Shown here one piece after another: positions 27,601 to 36,534 of a stretch of DNA of 64,000 nucleotides (its first letter is position 1; every line of letters begins with the position of its first letter). This DNA comes from a virus. The notes beneath the pieces are model-generated. The model was given only the letters and a program-made list of their open reading frames with translations, was not told where the DNA came from and made no database searches. A program made the position numbers and the translations under genes. The stretch spans positions 57,824 through 121,823 of the IMG/VR virus record IMGVR_UViG_3300021962_000035; one strand, given 5' to 3'.

Positions 27601-28710
27601 AACGGAATAACTGGAGGAATAGTAGATATAGGAGGAACCTCTGCTTATAATAACATAAAGAAAATAATTCCACTTAAGGATAATTCGGGATATTATGTAA
27701 GTACGGTGTTGGGAGATTATGGTCAGGGAATAACAGGTAGTTATTTCGGTAGTCAAACAGTACTCGGATCTACCGGACAAAATTACATATACACCGCTAA
27801 GATAACAGATCAAGCAACCTTAGTAAAAACTTTTAGTAATTCTACTGGAGTCCTTGATCCTGATATGGGACTTATAGCTTTCGAAAAGATAAATGATCAG
27901 CAGTTCTTTACCTCGTATGAAATTAATACCCCAGGATTAACCGGATATAATGTTGCTCTACTTAAAACAAATAACGCTAACAAAAATTTAGATTTAAAAA
28001 ATCTGGATCTCTTTGAAGGAAACTTAGCTTTCGCTAAGGATTCAGATTCTAATATATTTATGTTCGGAGTTAACACGGGAGGAACAGCGGGAGGAACCGG
28101 CAGCTTTATCTCTTTTGGATCGACCGGGGGATTTGCTGCTCTTTCTGAGCAGTACTATCCGGATCTAGGTATAAATTTAGGAAATATAATCTCCAGGCCT
28201 GGATCAGGAGCTTGGACATGGTGCGATGTTCACTCCACTGATAACTATATGGAAGTACCTCTTTTATCTACCGTAGTATTCAGTAACTATGCTTCAAACA
28301 TATACGGTAAAAATAGCAATAAATGGATTCTAAGTAATCCTGAAACCGGCGAGGAGTATCTAAATGTGAAGGAAACTCCTTATTTTATATACACTTTCAT
28401 TAATCCAGGATTCTACAGCATATACAATCAGGTGGAGGATTCATATGGTAATATCTATGAAGTTTCCAAACCCGGATTCATAAAAGTTGTGAATCATAAA
28501 GAGAAAAGAGCAGACGATCCTAGACCAGATTTTGTTGACTCTAGTGACTACACTCTGGAAACTCCTTTAGAATCAAGAAGAGCTTATCAAACTTCAAGAT
28601 TAAACAGAGAATTAGAGGCTGATGAAAAATCAATAATGGAAGCTAACGAAGGCCAATTCGGATCTGCAGTTATCATTCCTGATAATCCAGATGCAACTTT
28701 TAATCGCTAA
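24697..28710 (+). CDS. Giant virion adhesin with beta-propeller-type repeats (1337 aa)
   Basis: The N-terminal ~360 residues hold repeats like the propeller units of Bacteroidota hybrid sensors: FYVWASGQDLRRFNG, DEDK-type VWVGAAQGL, then NLWMGTDSGLSYFNG near residue 245 and LWVLGYNTISLFD later. These suggest a beta-propeller. The centre is beta-rich with many TGxTG loops. The last ~100 residues include a PKD-like WILSNPETGEEYL/YTFINPGFYSIYNQVEDSYGN unit and a charged tail. A receptor-binding or baseplate-fibre role is likely. The stop overlaps the convergent PhoH gene by four bases, with no terminator between. Confidence 0.65.
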   Translation: MPNSSIYINQIALDQEFYVWASGQDLRRFNGSTWEYYDSTNSAVPSASPYYMDTRSISMDNEDKVWVGAAQGLTAGFNDVAVFYVNTNKVTEGRSWNFSDLGTFTQPQEVSLVHACQFGDDILAFINPLNGVGGTAGVSAYTRITGVTGGRLFYYLKETDQWKETVENYTWPHIYDIKTKGYGGLDYFYYMGTSEGLFVVPQGSLQTLTLTDGSEYIQQAKVYNTSTSGIISDNIYCLDFDENGNLWMGTDSGLSYFNGKEFWNYGVTGGPISSIKSRENGHVFYSKGDGELLNGTGIWHFNGTTHTQFNTSNSSLLSDDVLDIKLIEHGTTQESLTIHENDLWVLGYNTISLFDYDIPHVYASSKYAGATGWNFTYYTPTGGAAPLPKVNKYTWTYPEWMVYQTEYLADKHPGLDPDNLFLTTKLSDIADGRAGKQAYWNNWPLPSFEQDQTSESIQPAAWEDAISYISGASGNIGMLKVTSATTQTFLGDKKYYVGGYIQPDIYTGTYSIQFGYYEDSTPAILSGYGPSLNSGTSSTYNSMNNGKTGFVVSYSESGNVDSILPFKGFSTEVQSLCASDDGLYLYASGTFDKFIEVGEFVWGAYENLSGPTGATGSPIGITNSMVPGATSGSYAGIGTPSNGTLILSASWLVSIGSGDAVASTYCDFGFNGIAAGTGGKYSDVNIVYLNFLDSGSTNRSSTILARLTGQTIVITQGSNTAYYRIDQIYRDGNSFGIRTTYQSGATVSFPYNNGASITISFYDRYSTVYPYTLYNGSSQANSKAIYVAKIGRDLGDSSTFADINGVTGDYPRSVRKRYRVNSFRYFPPVSTYPGGTASTKIDSSKYYVNLAITHTASTPVTFNALKNQWNRTTDLPTSLSYIGDSASNQFGAYVKLDSDNLDLVEIANTSGSTGGFSIGDIKSANNESGVIITGQSSGTFNMMGIEVLHPSPSATKNYPFYLISGATANGITGGIVDIGGTSAYNNIKKIIPLKDNSGYYVSTVLGDYGQGITGSYFGSQTVLGSTGQNYIYTAKITDQATLVKTFSNSTGVLDPDMGLIAFEKINDQQFFTSYEINTPGLTGYNVALLKTNNANKNLDLKNLDLFEGNLAFAKDSDSNIFMFGVNTGGTAGGTGSFISFGSTGGFAALSEQYYPDLGINLGNIISRPGSGAWTWCDVHSTDNYMEVPLLSTVVFSNYASNIYGKNSNKWILSNPETGEEYLNVKETPYFIYTFINPGFYSIYNQVEDSYGNIYEVSKPGFIKVVNHKEKRADDPRPDFVDSSDYTLETPLESRRAYQTSRLNRELEADEKSIMEANEGQFGSAVIIPDNPDATFNR

Positions 28711-29474
28711 TTAGAATTACCCGGCTTAGTATTTTTTTCTTCCCATTCGTCAAAGGTTTCCTCTATCAGTCTCACGATAGGATCTCTAACAATGTCGCTT
28801 ACGGCAAAGTGCATAGTTCCGATGTCATCTTTGTTCTCGAATAGTCTAATAACTAGATCTAATGAAGAAAACTTAGAGTTCTTCATATCAATCTGTTTTG
28901 TATCTCCAGTGATGATCATTTTAGTGTCAGTACCTATTCTGGTCATCGTCGATCTCATGTTTTTCTGAGTGATATTCTGAGCTTCGTCAACTATGATAAT
29001 AGCGTTATCGATAGATCTACCCCTAATGAAAGCTAAAGGTAACACTTCAATGTAACCCTGATCTACCATGATTTGAGTTAGTCCTTCGCCTATTATCTTG
29101 TGGAAGTTATCTAGAAATGATATGGTAAACGGAAGCATTTTTTCTTTAAGATCTCCCTTGAGAAATCCAACCTCTTCTCCCTCAAGAACCGTCACACTTT
29201 TAACGAGTATGATTTTCTTAAATCTTGAATCTGTTTTTAGAAGTTTTAATGCTTGAGCACAAGCGAGATAAGTTTTACCTGTTCCTGCAGGGCCTGCTAC
29301 AATAGTTATCTTATTGTTGTTTATTAAGGTTACTAGAGACTTTTGGCTTTCGTTTTTGAATTTGTAATCCAGTTTCAATTTTTCTAAATTGAAAGATCCA
29401 TTAGATGGCTGATACCCCGGTGGGAATGTCTCGTAAAATTCTTCGTCGCTAATTCTTTTTTTTCTGTTCGCCAT
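28707..29474 (-). CDS. phoH: PhoH-family ATPase
   Basis: The protein has a Walker A GPAGTGKT at residues 61-68, a Walker B IIIVDEAQN near the middle, and the PhoH hallmarks GDTKQID and LIEE, in the usual C-terminal part of the family. PhoH-like proteins are RNA/DNA-linked ATPases, common in phages; their exact phage role is unsettled. I chose ATG at 29474 (MANRKKR) because it has an A-rich leader. A GTG at 29495 would add seven residues and overlap the small upstream gene. It runs against the surrounding tail genes and overlaps the convergent adhesin gene by four bases. Confidence 0.92.
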   Translation of the reverse strand: MANRKKRISDEEFYETFPPGYQPSNGSFNLEKLKLDYKFKNESQKSLVTLINNNKITIVAGPAGTGKTYLACAQALKLLKTDSRFKKIILVKSVTVLEGEEVGFLKGDLKEKMLPFTISFLDNFHKIIGEGLTQIMVDQGYIEVLPLAFIRGRSIDNAIIIVDEAQNITQKNMRSTMTRIGTDTKMIITGDTKQIDMKNSKFSSLDLVIRLFENKDDIGTMHFAVSDIVRDPIVRLIEETFDEWEEKNTKPGNSN

Positions 29475-29484
29475 ATTATATTTT

Positions 29485-29643
29485 TTATTGTACACCAGGA
29501 TTTAACACCTTCCTAGGCTGTTTATTCTTACTTAATAAAATTATTGATTTTTTTGGGATTATTGGGGAATAAATCTCCTTTTTTTGACTTAAAGATATGT
29601 CTTCGATGTCATTTATGGTAAGTTTGTGTTTTTGTACTGCCAT
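29485..29643 (-). CDS. Small hypothetical protein upstream of phoH (52 aa)
   Basis: A minus-strand frame from ATG at 29643 to TAA at 29485 encodes 52 residues: a basic N-terminus (MAVQKHKLTINDIEDI), a KKE/IPKK centre and a C-terminal KQPRKVLNPGVQ. It ends 10 bases before the phoH ATG, and an AATATATA promoter-like site lies 25 bp upstream. Length and position argue for a real cotranscribed gene. No family is recognised. Confidence 0.6.
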   Translation of the reverse strand: MAVQKHKLTINDIEDISLSQKKEIYSPIIPKKSIILLSKNKQPRKVLNPGVQ

Positions 29644-29666
29644 ATTTAAGTGTTGTCTGAGACATA

Positions 29667-29676
29667 GATATATATT
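29667..29676. promoter_or_regulatory. Candidate bidirectional promoter (overlapping GATATATA and AATATATA)
   Basis: On the plus strand GATATATA (29667-29674) ends 30 bp before the ATG at 29705. On the minus strand AATATATA (29669-29676) ends 25 bp before the ATG at 29643. The near-palindrome could serve both directions, in the only divergent intergenic space inside the window. Confidence 0.5.
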
Positions 29677-29704
29677 TCACTTTAAAAAGAAATAAAACAA
29701 CAAA

Positions 29705-30619
29705 ATGGCAACAGTAAACATTACAGAAATTTTAGGAACCGATTCCATCTCAGGATCTAGAGTAACTATCAATTCCAATTTTCTTATTCTACAAAACTGG
29801 ATAAACGGGTACGTTACAGTTTTTGGAGTAGACTCGGTGAATGGTATATTAGATCTTAGCTCAGCTTCAACAGGTAAAGTTCAGGCAAAAATAGGAGCTT
29901 TTGATGCTATATCAGTACCTAGTACAGGAACGGTCAAAGCATCTATTAGCAACCTTGGAGCTGCTGGATTCGTTGACGTTCAGACTACCACTTTAACGGC
30001 TTCGGGAGCGGTTACACTAAACGGAGCGGTTACTTACGGAACTGGCTCAGTATTTACGGTAGGTGGAACGGCCAGCTTCAACGGAAGCTTTAGCGCTAAT
30101 GCTGCTTTAAACCTAGGAACACAGGGTCACATAGTAAGTGCTAACACTACATATCAAACAGGTTTAACAGCAGGATCTGCTTTCCCTGCCAATACTTCAG
30201 GTATCGGAGGCGGTGGACGTATTACTTCAGTGAACTCCCCTTATGCAATAACTGGTTTAGAAGACGTTATTTATGCAAATTGCGGTCCAACAGGATTTTT
30301 CATGAAGGTTGTTGACGGAACTTCCCCTGTAGGAGGTACTTTACCTAACATTCCTCAAGGAACTAGAATTACCATTATTAACACTTCAGCAGCTACTGGT
30401 TACATCTATACTGGTTTAACCGGAACTACCTCCACTTATTATACTGGATTTAATACCAGTGCTTCTTACGGAGGATATTCTTCTACTGGTATCGTTCTAA
30501 CCGCTAGTAAATCGTACAGATCAGCGGTAACTTTACAATGGGAATCTAGAGTTGGACAAGGCCAGGCAACACAAAATGGTTCTTGGATAGTTCTAGCTTC
30601 TACTAATGCTACGGTTTAA
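29705..30619 (+). CDS. Putative fibre protein (304 aa)
   Basis: The protein is Gly/Ser/Thr/Ala-rich and beta-repetitive in the middle (ASGAVTLNGAVTYGTGSV), as in triple-stranded fibre shafts. The N-terminus has D-S-I-S-G-S-R-V-T-I-N-S-N-F, a variant of the N-x-N-F head motif found in the three fibre paralogues at 42-47 kb. The C-terminal part (PQGTRITIIN, then ASKSYRSAVTLQW and GSWIVL) looks like a compact tip domain. It starts the large virion block after the divergent promoter. Confidence 0.6.
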   Translation: MATVNITEILGTDSISGSRVTINSNFLILQNWINGYVTVFGVDSVNGILDLSSASTGKVQAKIGAFDAISVPSTGTVKASISNLGAAGFVDVQTTTLTASGAVTLNGAVTYGTGSVFTVGGTASFNGSFSANAALNLGTQGHIVSANTTYQTGLTAGSAFPANTSGIGGGGRITSVNSPYAITGLEDVIYANCGPTGFFMKVVDGTSPVGGTLPNIPQGTRITIINTSAATGYIYTGLTGTTSTYYTGFNTSASYGGYSSTGIVLTASKSYRSAVTLQWESRVGQGQATQNGSWIVLASTNATV

Positions 30620-30644
30620 TTAGAATAAAAATAAAAGAAATTTA

Positions 30645-32846
30645 ATGGCAAAGACACCATTTATAAGGCCACTACAAGTACAAGGCGGAACATTTTACAC
30701 ATTCTCTTCTTCTGCAGAGGATCTGTCTTTTACGTTTAATAGTTCGGATAGCAAATTTAGATTCTCTAAATTCGCTTTGTTGAATATTCCAAATATAGAC
30801 AACAACGCATCTACTCAGACAAACTATATAAGACTAAATGGACCTGATAGTGCTTTTCTAGACTGGGCAAACAACACGCAACAAATTATAACTGGTGACG
30901 CAAACATAGATTTTTCTCAAAGTTTTCAAAGTTATTGCTTAAATATAGAATCAACTATAACTGGAGACGATCAATACGATTCAAGCTTAAAACAAAACAT
31001 TTCTGAAAGAATATTTTTTAAGTGGCTAAAGGAAATAGGAGCTATAAGATATAGGGCTGCAAACTCTACCGAGGTTTCTCCTGCTCTAGATCAAAACACC
31101 GTTACTGTTGTCAATGATGTTCCTATAACTCAGAAAAGATATGTTGAAGGTGACGCATCCTATGGTACTACCGGAGCATACGGTATGACCGGAACAACAT
31201 ACAATAGAGTAGTTCAGTATGTGGGAAATTTGGATATAGTAAATTCTGTGAAGAATTCAACTAATGCTTATTCTGAAGTTTATGTTTATATTCCAACCAA
31301 AGATGGTAATACACCATATGTTCTTTTCAAGAACGTAACTGATCAGAATTATTATCCAGACTACCAATGGACAAACAATCCAGCTAATCCATTAAACGAT
31401 GAGTATTTATTCTCAAGAAATTATGACGAGACGAATCCTAGCGGATTAACAACTCTTGCTATATTCGATGATGATGTTTTAGGTTCTCCTACAGCTACTT
31501 ATTTTGACACTGGGATAAATGGTGCTACTGCAGCAGGTAACTGGTATTCACCAAGAGATACTGCTAACACATACTTCTCGGACGAACTATTTACCGATCC
31601 TGCTAACTACATATTAACTAAAACTGCAAATTCTCAAACATTAAGTTATGTAAGAAGCAAACTGGACTCAGTCGGGATAGATTTTGATCCTGATTCATAT
31701 CAGGAAATTCTTAGCAACTCTAACATTTCTACTCTTGAAGAATTTAATGCTACTGCGGAAGCATCTGACTTTGAATTTAATGCAGTTTTGATCTATTATG
31801 ATGTCTATGACCCAGCAAATCCTGCTACCTCAGCAACTAATCTTTATGGCGTACTATTTTTAGATGATGTAAACAGTGAAGGAGGAGACATATACATTCC
31901 TAGACTAAAAAAATATAGACCTAATCCAGTAACCAAATTAAACGGTAACTCTTATGGATTTAAGATCAATTTAAAATTTGATACTGACGTAGATCAAACG
32001 GGGGTAGAACAAGCTATTAACGACTACTCTCCATTCTCGCTTTCCATGTTCATGGACGCTATGAACGTTTTACAGGATGCAAGTTCAACTTTAAATAACG
32101 CATCTAGTGACTTCATACAGCTTAGCGATCGAGTTACAAACTTAGAAAACATAACCCTAAGTAGTCCTACTGCTATCAATATGGATAGAAGGATAGAGAA
32201 CATAGAAAGAACACTAGCTGCAAACCAGGCTTTATTTAACAATACACAGTCTGTAATGCAGTTAATAAATCAAAACTATGATCTAGTAAGGTCTATTCTA
32301 AATAATCAAACTAGCGTTGAAATATCATATGATTTAGACTTGGTTAAGCAAGGATCTGGTATCATTGTGGATAGAACGGTACCTAATCAGCTTTCGATTA
32401 TAAATGATTCTCAGGACTTTAATATCGGAGCAGATTCCGGCAGAGGAACTCTAACACAGAACGGACTTAATGAGATAAAGCTTCTTGATTATTCCAATTA
32501 CTATAAACACGTAAATAACGGAAACCCACTTACCCTTACTGGGGATATGACCATAAGATTAAAAGACGATCCTACCCGATGGAAGAAGGGACAGAGATTT
32601 AGATTATCTTTTGGCGACGAGATTTATCCTGGAGGGTTCATAATTAACATACTAACTAATTCTACGGGTCTATATCCTTTAAGTTCACCTAGTGGTGTTA
32701 GCTACTCTACATTGATCGTTTCATTAGACGACTCAGTATTCTCTCCGTACGACTATCTCCCAGTTTTTGACATAGTTTGTATAGACGATAAATCTTTAAA
32801 ATTCCAAGTAGATATAGTAGGAAAAAGTTTAACCAACAACCAATAA
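30645..32846 (+). CDS. Large virion structural protein (733 aa)
   Basis: No family is recognised. The N-terminus (FIRPLQVQGGTFYTFSSSAEDLSFTF) begins a beta-rich region. A predicted coiled coil occupies about residues 450-545 (QDASSTLNNASSDF, LENITL, IENIERTLAANQALF). A compact C-terminal domain follows with TLTGDMTIRLKDDPTRWKKGQRFRLSFGDEI. The beta-coil-beta order suits a trimeric fibre or connector. It lies between the fibre gene and another giant protein, with short gaps on both sides. Confidence 0.6.
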   Translation: MAKTPFIRPLQVQGGTFYTFSSSAEDLSFTFNSSDSKFRFSKFALLNIPNIDNNASTQTNYIRLNGPDSAFLDWANNTQQIITGDANIDFSQSFQSYCLNIESTITGDDQYDSSLKQNISERIFFKWLKEIGAIRYRAANSTEVSPALDQNTVTVVNDVPITQKRYVEGDASYGTTGAYGMTGTTYNRVVQYVGNLDIVNSVKNSTNAYSEVYVYIPTKDGNTPYVLFKNVTDQNYYPDYQWTNNPANPLNDEYLFSRNYDETNPSGLTTLAIFDDDVLGSPTATYFDTGINGATAAGNWYSPRDTANTYFSDELFTDPANYILTKTANSQTLSYVRSKLDSVGIDFDPDSYQEILSNSNISTLEEFNATAEASDFEFNAVLIYYDVYDPANPATSATNLYGVLFLDDVNSEGGDIYIPRLKKYRPNPVTKLNGNSYGFKINLKFDTDVDQTGVEQAINDYSPFSLSMFMDAMNVLQDASSTLNNASSDFIQLSDRVTNLENITLSSPTAINMDRRIENIERTLAANQALFNNTQSVMQLINQNYDLVRSILNNQTSVEISYDLDLVKQGSGIIVDRTVPNQLSIINDSQDFNIGADSGRGTLTQNGLNEIKLLDYSNYYKHVNNGNPLTLTGDMTIRLKDDPTRWKKGQRFRLSFGDEIYPGGFIINILTNSTGLYPLSSPSGVSYSTLIVSLDDSVFSPYDYLPVFDIVCIDDKSLKFQVDIVGKSLTNNQ

Positions 32847-32859
32847 TATTAAAAAGTAA

Positions 32860-35800
32860 ATGGCAGGCACACAAAATTCCATAAGTTCATTAGTAGCTCA
32901 ATTCCTGAGACTTCAAAAAAATTCATTAGAAATTATAAATGGATTAAACGAAGTTGCGGTATCTACCAATAATACGGTTACTATTGAGGTCCTTGATGAG
33001 CAAGGTCTACCTCAGAACGCTAATATCCCATCTTACGGATTTCTAAGAGGAGAAATACAAAGAATAGACAACAATATAAAAGCTTTAGCAGGGATTAGCG
33101 AATCCTCAGCTACAGTAAGAAATCCTGATGGAACTTACTCACAAGTTTACAAATCGGAAACTTTAAAAGAGCCAGCAAGAATAACTAATCTATCAGTACC
33201 CAGTACTTTTGACGTTAAGGATAATTGGTTTTTTGAAAGCTTCTTAACTCCGCTTCTATACATAAACGTAAATGTAACTGGACAAATACCAGATTCTGCT
33301 GATAGAATAGTTGTTAAGAGAATTATAGCTAACACGACTACTGACGCACAGAAAGATTATTTTGATACTTCTCTTAAGGGACGAAATGATTTATCCTACG
33401 ATCAGTTCGTACAGGCTTTAACTGATAATGGTATAGGCTATTTCGTAGACGAAGACATTGCACAGCTTCCTTTAAGAACGATAAGATTCATTGGTAATTT
33501 TAGCGTTCTAAGCTACTATGATGATTTAGTTACTATAACGGATGCTAGCGGAAACACATTCCAAGAAACGAGAAGAAACTACAAGCTAGATAAATTATCT
33601 TATACTGATACGCTTAGCACATTCAGAGACGGAAGATCTCTTAATGTTGGAGACAAGATATCAACACAGGATGGATCTTTGTACCAGGTAACTTCTGTTG
33701 ATAGAGACCAATCTTCAATACAGGCTAAGAGGGTTTCTGGATATCAACCAATTACTCTCGGTGCAGGAACTCTCTCAATATCTTCTACCGATTTTGGACC
33801 AAGATATGCTCAGGTCAACATAGGATATAACGAGAGACAGGGGATTTTCTTTAAAGCGATAGATGATAATTTTAATATCGTTGCCGCTGTTTGGTCTACT
33901 GGTATAGTTTTCTGGAGTAATGAGCTACAGACAAAAAATCAAAACGGAACAGTCGTTAACTTGGAAACGTACTACCTGAGCGAAGTTTCCGACTTGGGTA
34001 AAATCTTTTTGGGAGCTGCTAAAGAAAATAAGGTACCAGCGGTTGAAGGTTTAGTTCCTAATGTACCGGTAGTAAATCAAACAAACTTCACTGTTGTACA
34101 GATTAATAAACAGGTAACTGAATCAACACCAATAAAGGTGATTAATGATAAGCTACAGGTTAAGTCTTCTATAAAAAATGAAATAGCAGCTCTAGACGAT
34201 TCCATCAACCAAGCTAAACTTCAACTAAACACTGGACTTGCAGCTATAAACGAGGGATCACTTCAGTTAACTAACGTTAGTGATAGTCCTATACTTGGAA
34301 ACAATCTAACTCCAGTTAGCGTAACCGGACAACAAAACACTCCAATTGGTGTTAACACTCAGGCAGTTAAAGCTAATCTATTCTCTTTAATAGGAGAAAG
34401 AGCTAAAAAAGTAGAACTTTATTCATCTCTTGTAACTGAGGTTAAAACTTTATCGATAGACGTTCCCCAAATAGTAACTCCACCTAAATATAGAGTTAGA
34501 GGATTTTGGCCTATACCTTCTCCGCAATTAAGTCCATCTACGGGAGCTCAGGAGGTAATACAATTCTCTGTTAGATATAGATATTTGAGCGACAGCGGTG
34601 CAGCGGTACCTTCAGAGCAGATAGAATTTATAGACAATGACGGAACTAGAAAAAATGCTGCTTTTTCTAACTGGACTGAATACAAGACTGATATCAGGAA
34701 GAAAGTTTATGACCCTAAAAGAGGTATTTACGTTTGGGCTCCAGAGGACACTTCAAATTCTAATGTACAGAACATTAATCAACTGGATCTTGCGATCACA
34801 AAGGGAGAAAAATTAGAAATTCAAATAGCTGCTATATCAGAAGCAGGTTGGCCTGACAATCCTCTAACCTCTGACTACTCACCTTCAGTTATAATTAGCT
34901 TCCCTGATAATTTATCTGTAACTGGTGTTGATGTTGCATTAAGAACAAATAGTGAAGATGCTGCAGTTAATAAAATGCAGGCAGAATTAAATGCTCAAGG
35001 TCTTCCTTCCCATCTTTCGCAACAATTTGTTGCTAATGATAAAACTTATTATCATGACTCAACAGGAATTGCTAGTGGATTCTATACAAATAGTGGGGGA
35101 GTAATAAATCTTTTCGATAAGATCACGGATTTACAAAATCAGATCTCAGTTCTTAAATCTCAATTAAGCCAAGCTAAGGGAGTACTTCAGGTGTTTATCG
35201 TTGATTCAAACAACAACAAGGTAAAAGTTTCTAAAGGTTCTACGGTTAAGCTTAACGCTGGATTTTATAACGAAATATACACAAATCCAACCACAACGGA
35301 CGCTGGTAAAGTTGCATCGGTAACTTATAACATCCAGCTTTTCAACGAGCAATCATCACCTGTTGAATTAGCTTCTGTTATACCAGGAGGTCTTGAAACT
35401 AAAGCACCTTCATCTATAGCTTCATCATATCCTGCTGGTTACAACGACAATCTAAGATACGGCGACGGACCAATATCATTAACTTCTCTCGTAGCAAGTA
35501 ATGTTGAAACGTCAACTGACTTTAGACAAGCACCTCCTTATGCTTCCTCGAGTGCTTATTCACAGTTTCTTTATCCAAGATACAGAAATATAGGATTTAA
35601 TCAGGTTCTTTATTATAACACGGCATTAACTGATATCGGTCAATACTTCACTAACGCTTACAGCTCTTCTTACACATACAATGGGGTTTCTTCTTCAACT
35701 CAAACTAACTTTGGTATTGATGGGGTTTATCCTCAGAATGGTACGATATTTACCCCATACGATCCTACACTTTATGCAGACTATAGCACAGTAACAGGGG

Positions 35801-36510
35801 GTACCGCAGCGGCTGTTTGGAACGGTACGTTTACCGGAAGTACTGGCGGTAATCCGGTAGGAAGCGGATATTTATCAGAATTCTGTATTCATACGAGTCA
35901 CCCTTATCTAACAAGCGTAGGAAGCTCTTATTCATTCACCAGCTATTCTGATATGGTTAAACCTTATAGTTCAACTGTAGTTAGCTACGCTCCTTTCAGA
36001 CACACCCAAACATTCTGGGGAGATACATCTCTTCCTCAATATTGGGTACAGCAATCTTTTAGAACCCCTATAACATTTGCTACTGGTGCTACTGCTTCTA
36101 GAGAAGATAATATGTATGCAGATAAATTAGGTTTCTCCGCTAATGACGAATACCTAATCGGTAAATATTCATGTGGGGCTTACCTATACTTAGGACCTGT
36201 TACTAACACGGTTTTACAAGTACCTGGAACTACTGCATTATCGGTAACTTATCTAGGAGAGGGAGAGACGAATGCAATAAACGTCCCTGTTATATTCCAA
36301 TTTAGAGCAGTCGATAAGCTTGGATATATCGGTGGATGGAGAAAGGCAGGAATACTTTCAAATATAACTTACACTAAGAAAATAGGTATAGATATTCAGC
36401 TTAGAAATGATGACGCATTTTCTTTCGATGTACAAGTTAGTGGATCTTACCAAAATGACACATTAGTAGCTCCTAATTTCGATAGCGGAATTAAAGCTCT
36501 TAATTTTTAA
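32860..36510 (+). CDS. Giant virion structural protein (1216 aa)
   Basis: A beta-rich protein with two or three helical stretches: near 5-35 (SSLVAQFLRLQKNSLEIING), about 435-465, and about 755-775 (ITDLQNQISVLKSQLSQAKG), typical of trimerisation coiled coils. No catalytic motif is visible. Between them are Ser/Thr/Asn/Tyr-rich strands of unknown fold. TGSTGG-type loops occur near the C-terminus. It is part of a cotranscribed run of giant proteins and is probably a tail or fibre component. Confidence 0.6.
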   Translation: MAGTQNSISSLVAQFLRLQKNSLEIINGLNEVAVSTNNTVTIEVLDEQGLPQNANIPSYGFLRGEIQRIDNNIKALAGISESSATVRNPDGTYSQVYKSETLKEPARITNLSVPSTFDVKDNWFFESFLTPLLYINVNVTGQIPDSADRIVVKRIIANTTTDAQKDYFDTSLKGRNDLSYDQFVQALTDNGIGYFVDEDIAQLPLRTIRFIGNFSVLSYYDDLVTITDASGNTFQETRRNYKLDKLSYTDTLSTFRDGRSLNVGDKISTQDGSLYQVTSVDRDQSSIQAKRVSGYQPITLGAGTLSISSTDFGPRYAQVNIGYNERQGIFFKAIDDNFNIVAAVWSTGIVFWSNELQTKNQNGTVVNLETYYLSEVSDLGKIFLGAAKENKVPAVEGLVPNVPVVNQTNFTVVQINKQVTESTPIKVINDKLQVKSSIKNEIAALDDSINQAKLQLNTGLAAINEGSLQLTNVSDSPILGNNLTPVSVTGQQNTPIGVNTQAVKANLFSLIGERAKKVELYSSLVTEVKTLSIDVPQIVTPPKYRVRGFWPIPSPQLSPSTGAQEVIQFSVRYRYLSDSGAAVPSEQIEFIDNDGTRKNAAFSNWTEYKTDIRKKVYDPKRGIYVWAPEDTSNSNVQNINQLDLAITKGEKLEIQIAAISEAGWPDNPLTSDYSPSVIISFPDNLSVTGVDVALRTNSEDAAVNKMQAELNAQGLPSHLSQQFVANDKTYYHDSTGIASGFYTNSGGVINLFDKITDLQNQISVLKSQLSQAKGVLQVFIVDSNNNKVKVSKGSTVKLNAGFYNEIYTNPTTTDAGKVASVTYNIQLFNEQSSPVELASVIPGGLETKAPSSIASSYPAGYNDNLRYGDGPISLTSLVASNVETSTDFRQAPPYASSSAYSQFLYPRYRNIGFNQVLYYNTALTDIGQYFTNAYSSSYTYNGVSSSTQTNFGIDGVYPQNGTIFTPYDPTLYADYSTVTGGTAAAVWNGTFTGSTGGNPVGSGYLSEFCIHTSHPYLTSVGSSYSFTSYSDMVKPYSSTVVSYAPFRHTQTFWGDTSLPQYWVQQSFRTPITFATGATASREDNMYADKLGFSANDEYLIGKYSCGAYLYLGPVTNTVLQVPGTTALSVTYLGEGETNAINVPVIFQFRAVDKLGYIGGWRKAGILSNITYTKKIGIDIQLRNDDAFSFDVQVSGSYQNDTLVAPNFDSGIKALNF

Positions 36511-36534
36511 TATAATATAATTTGGGCTTAAAAT

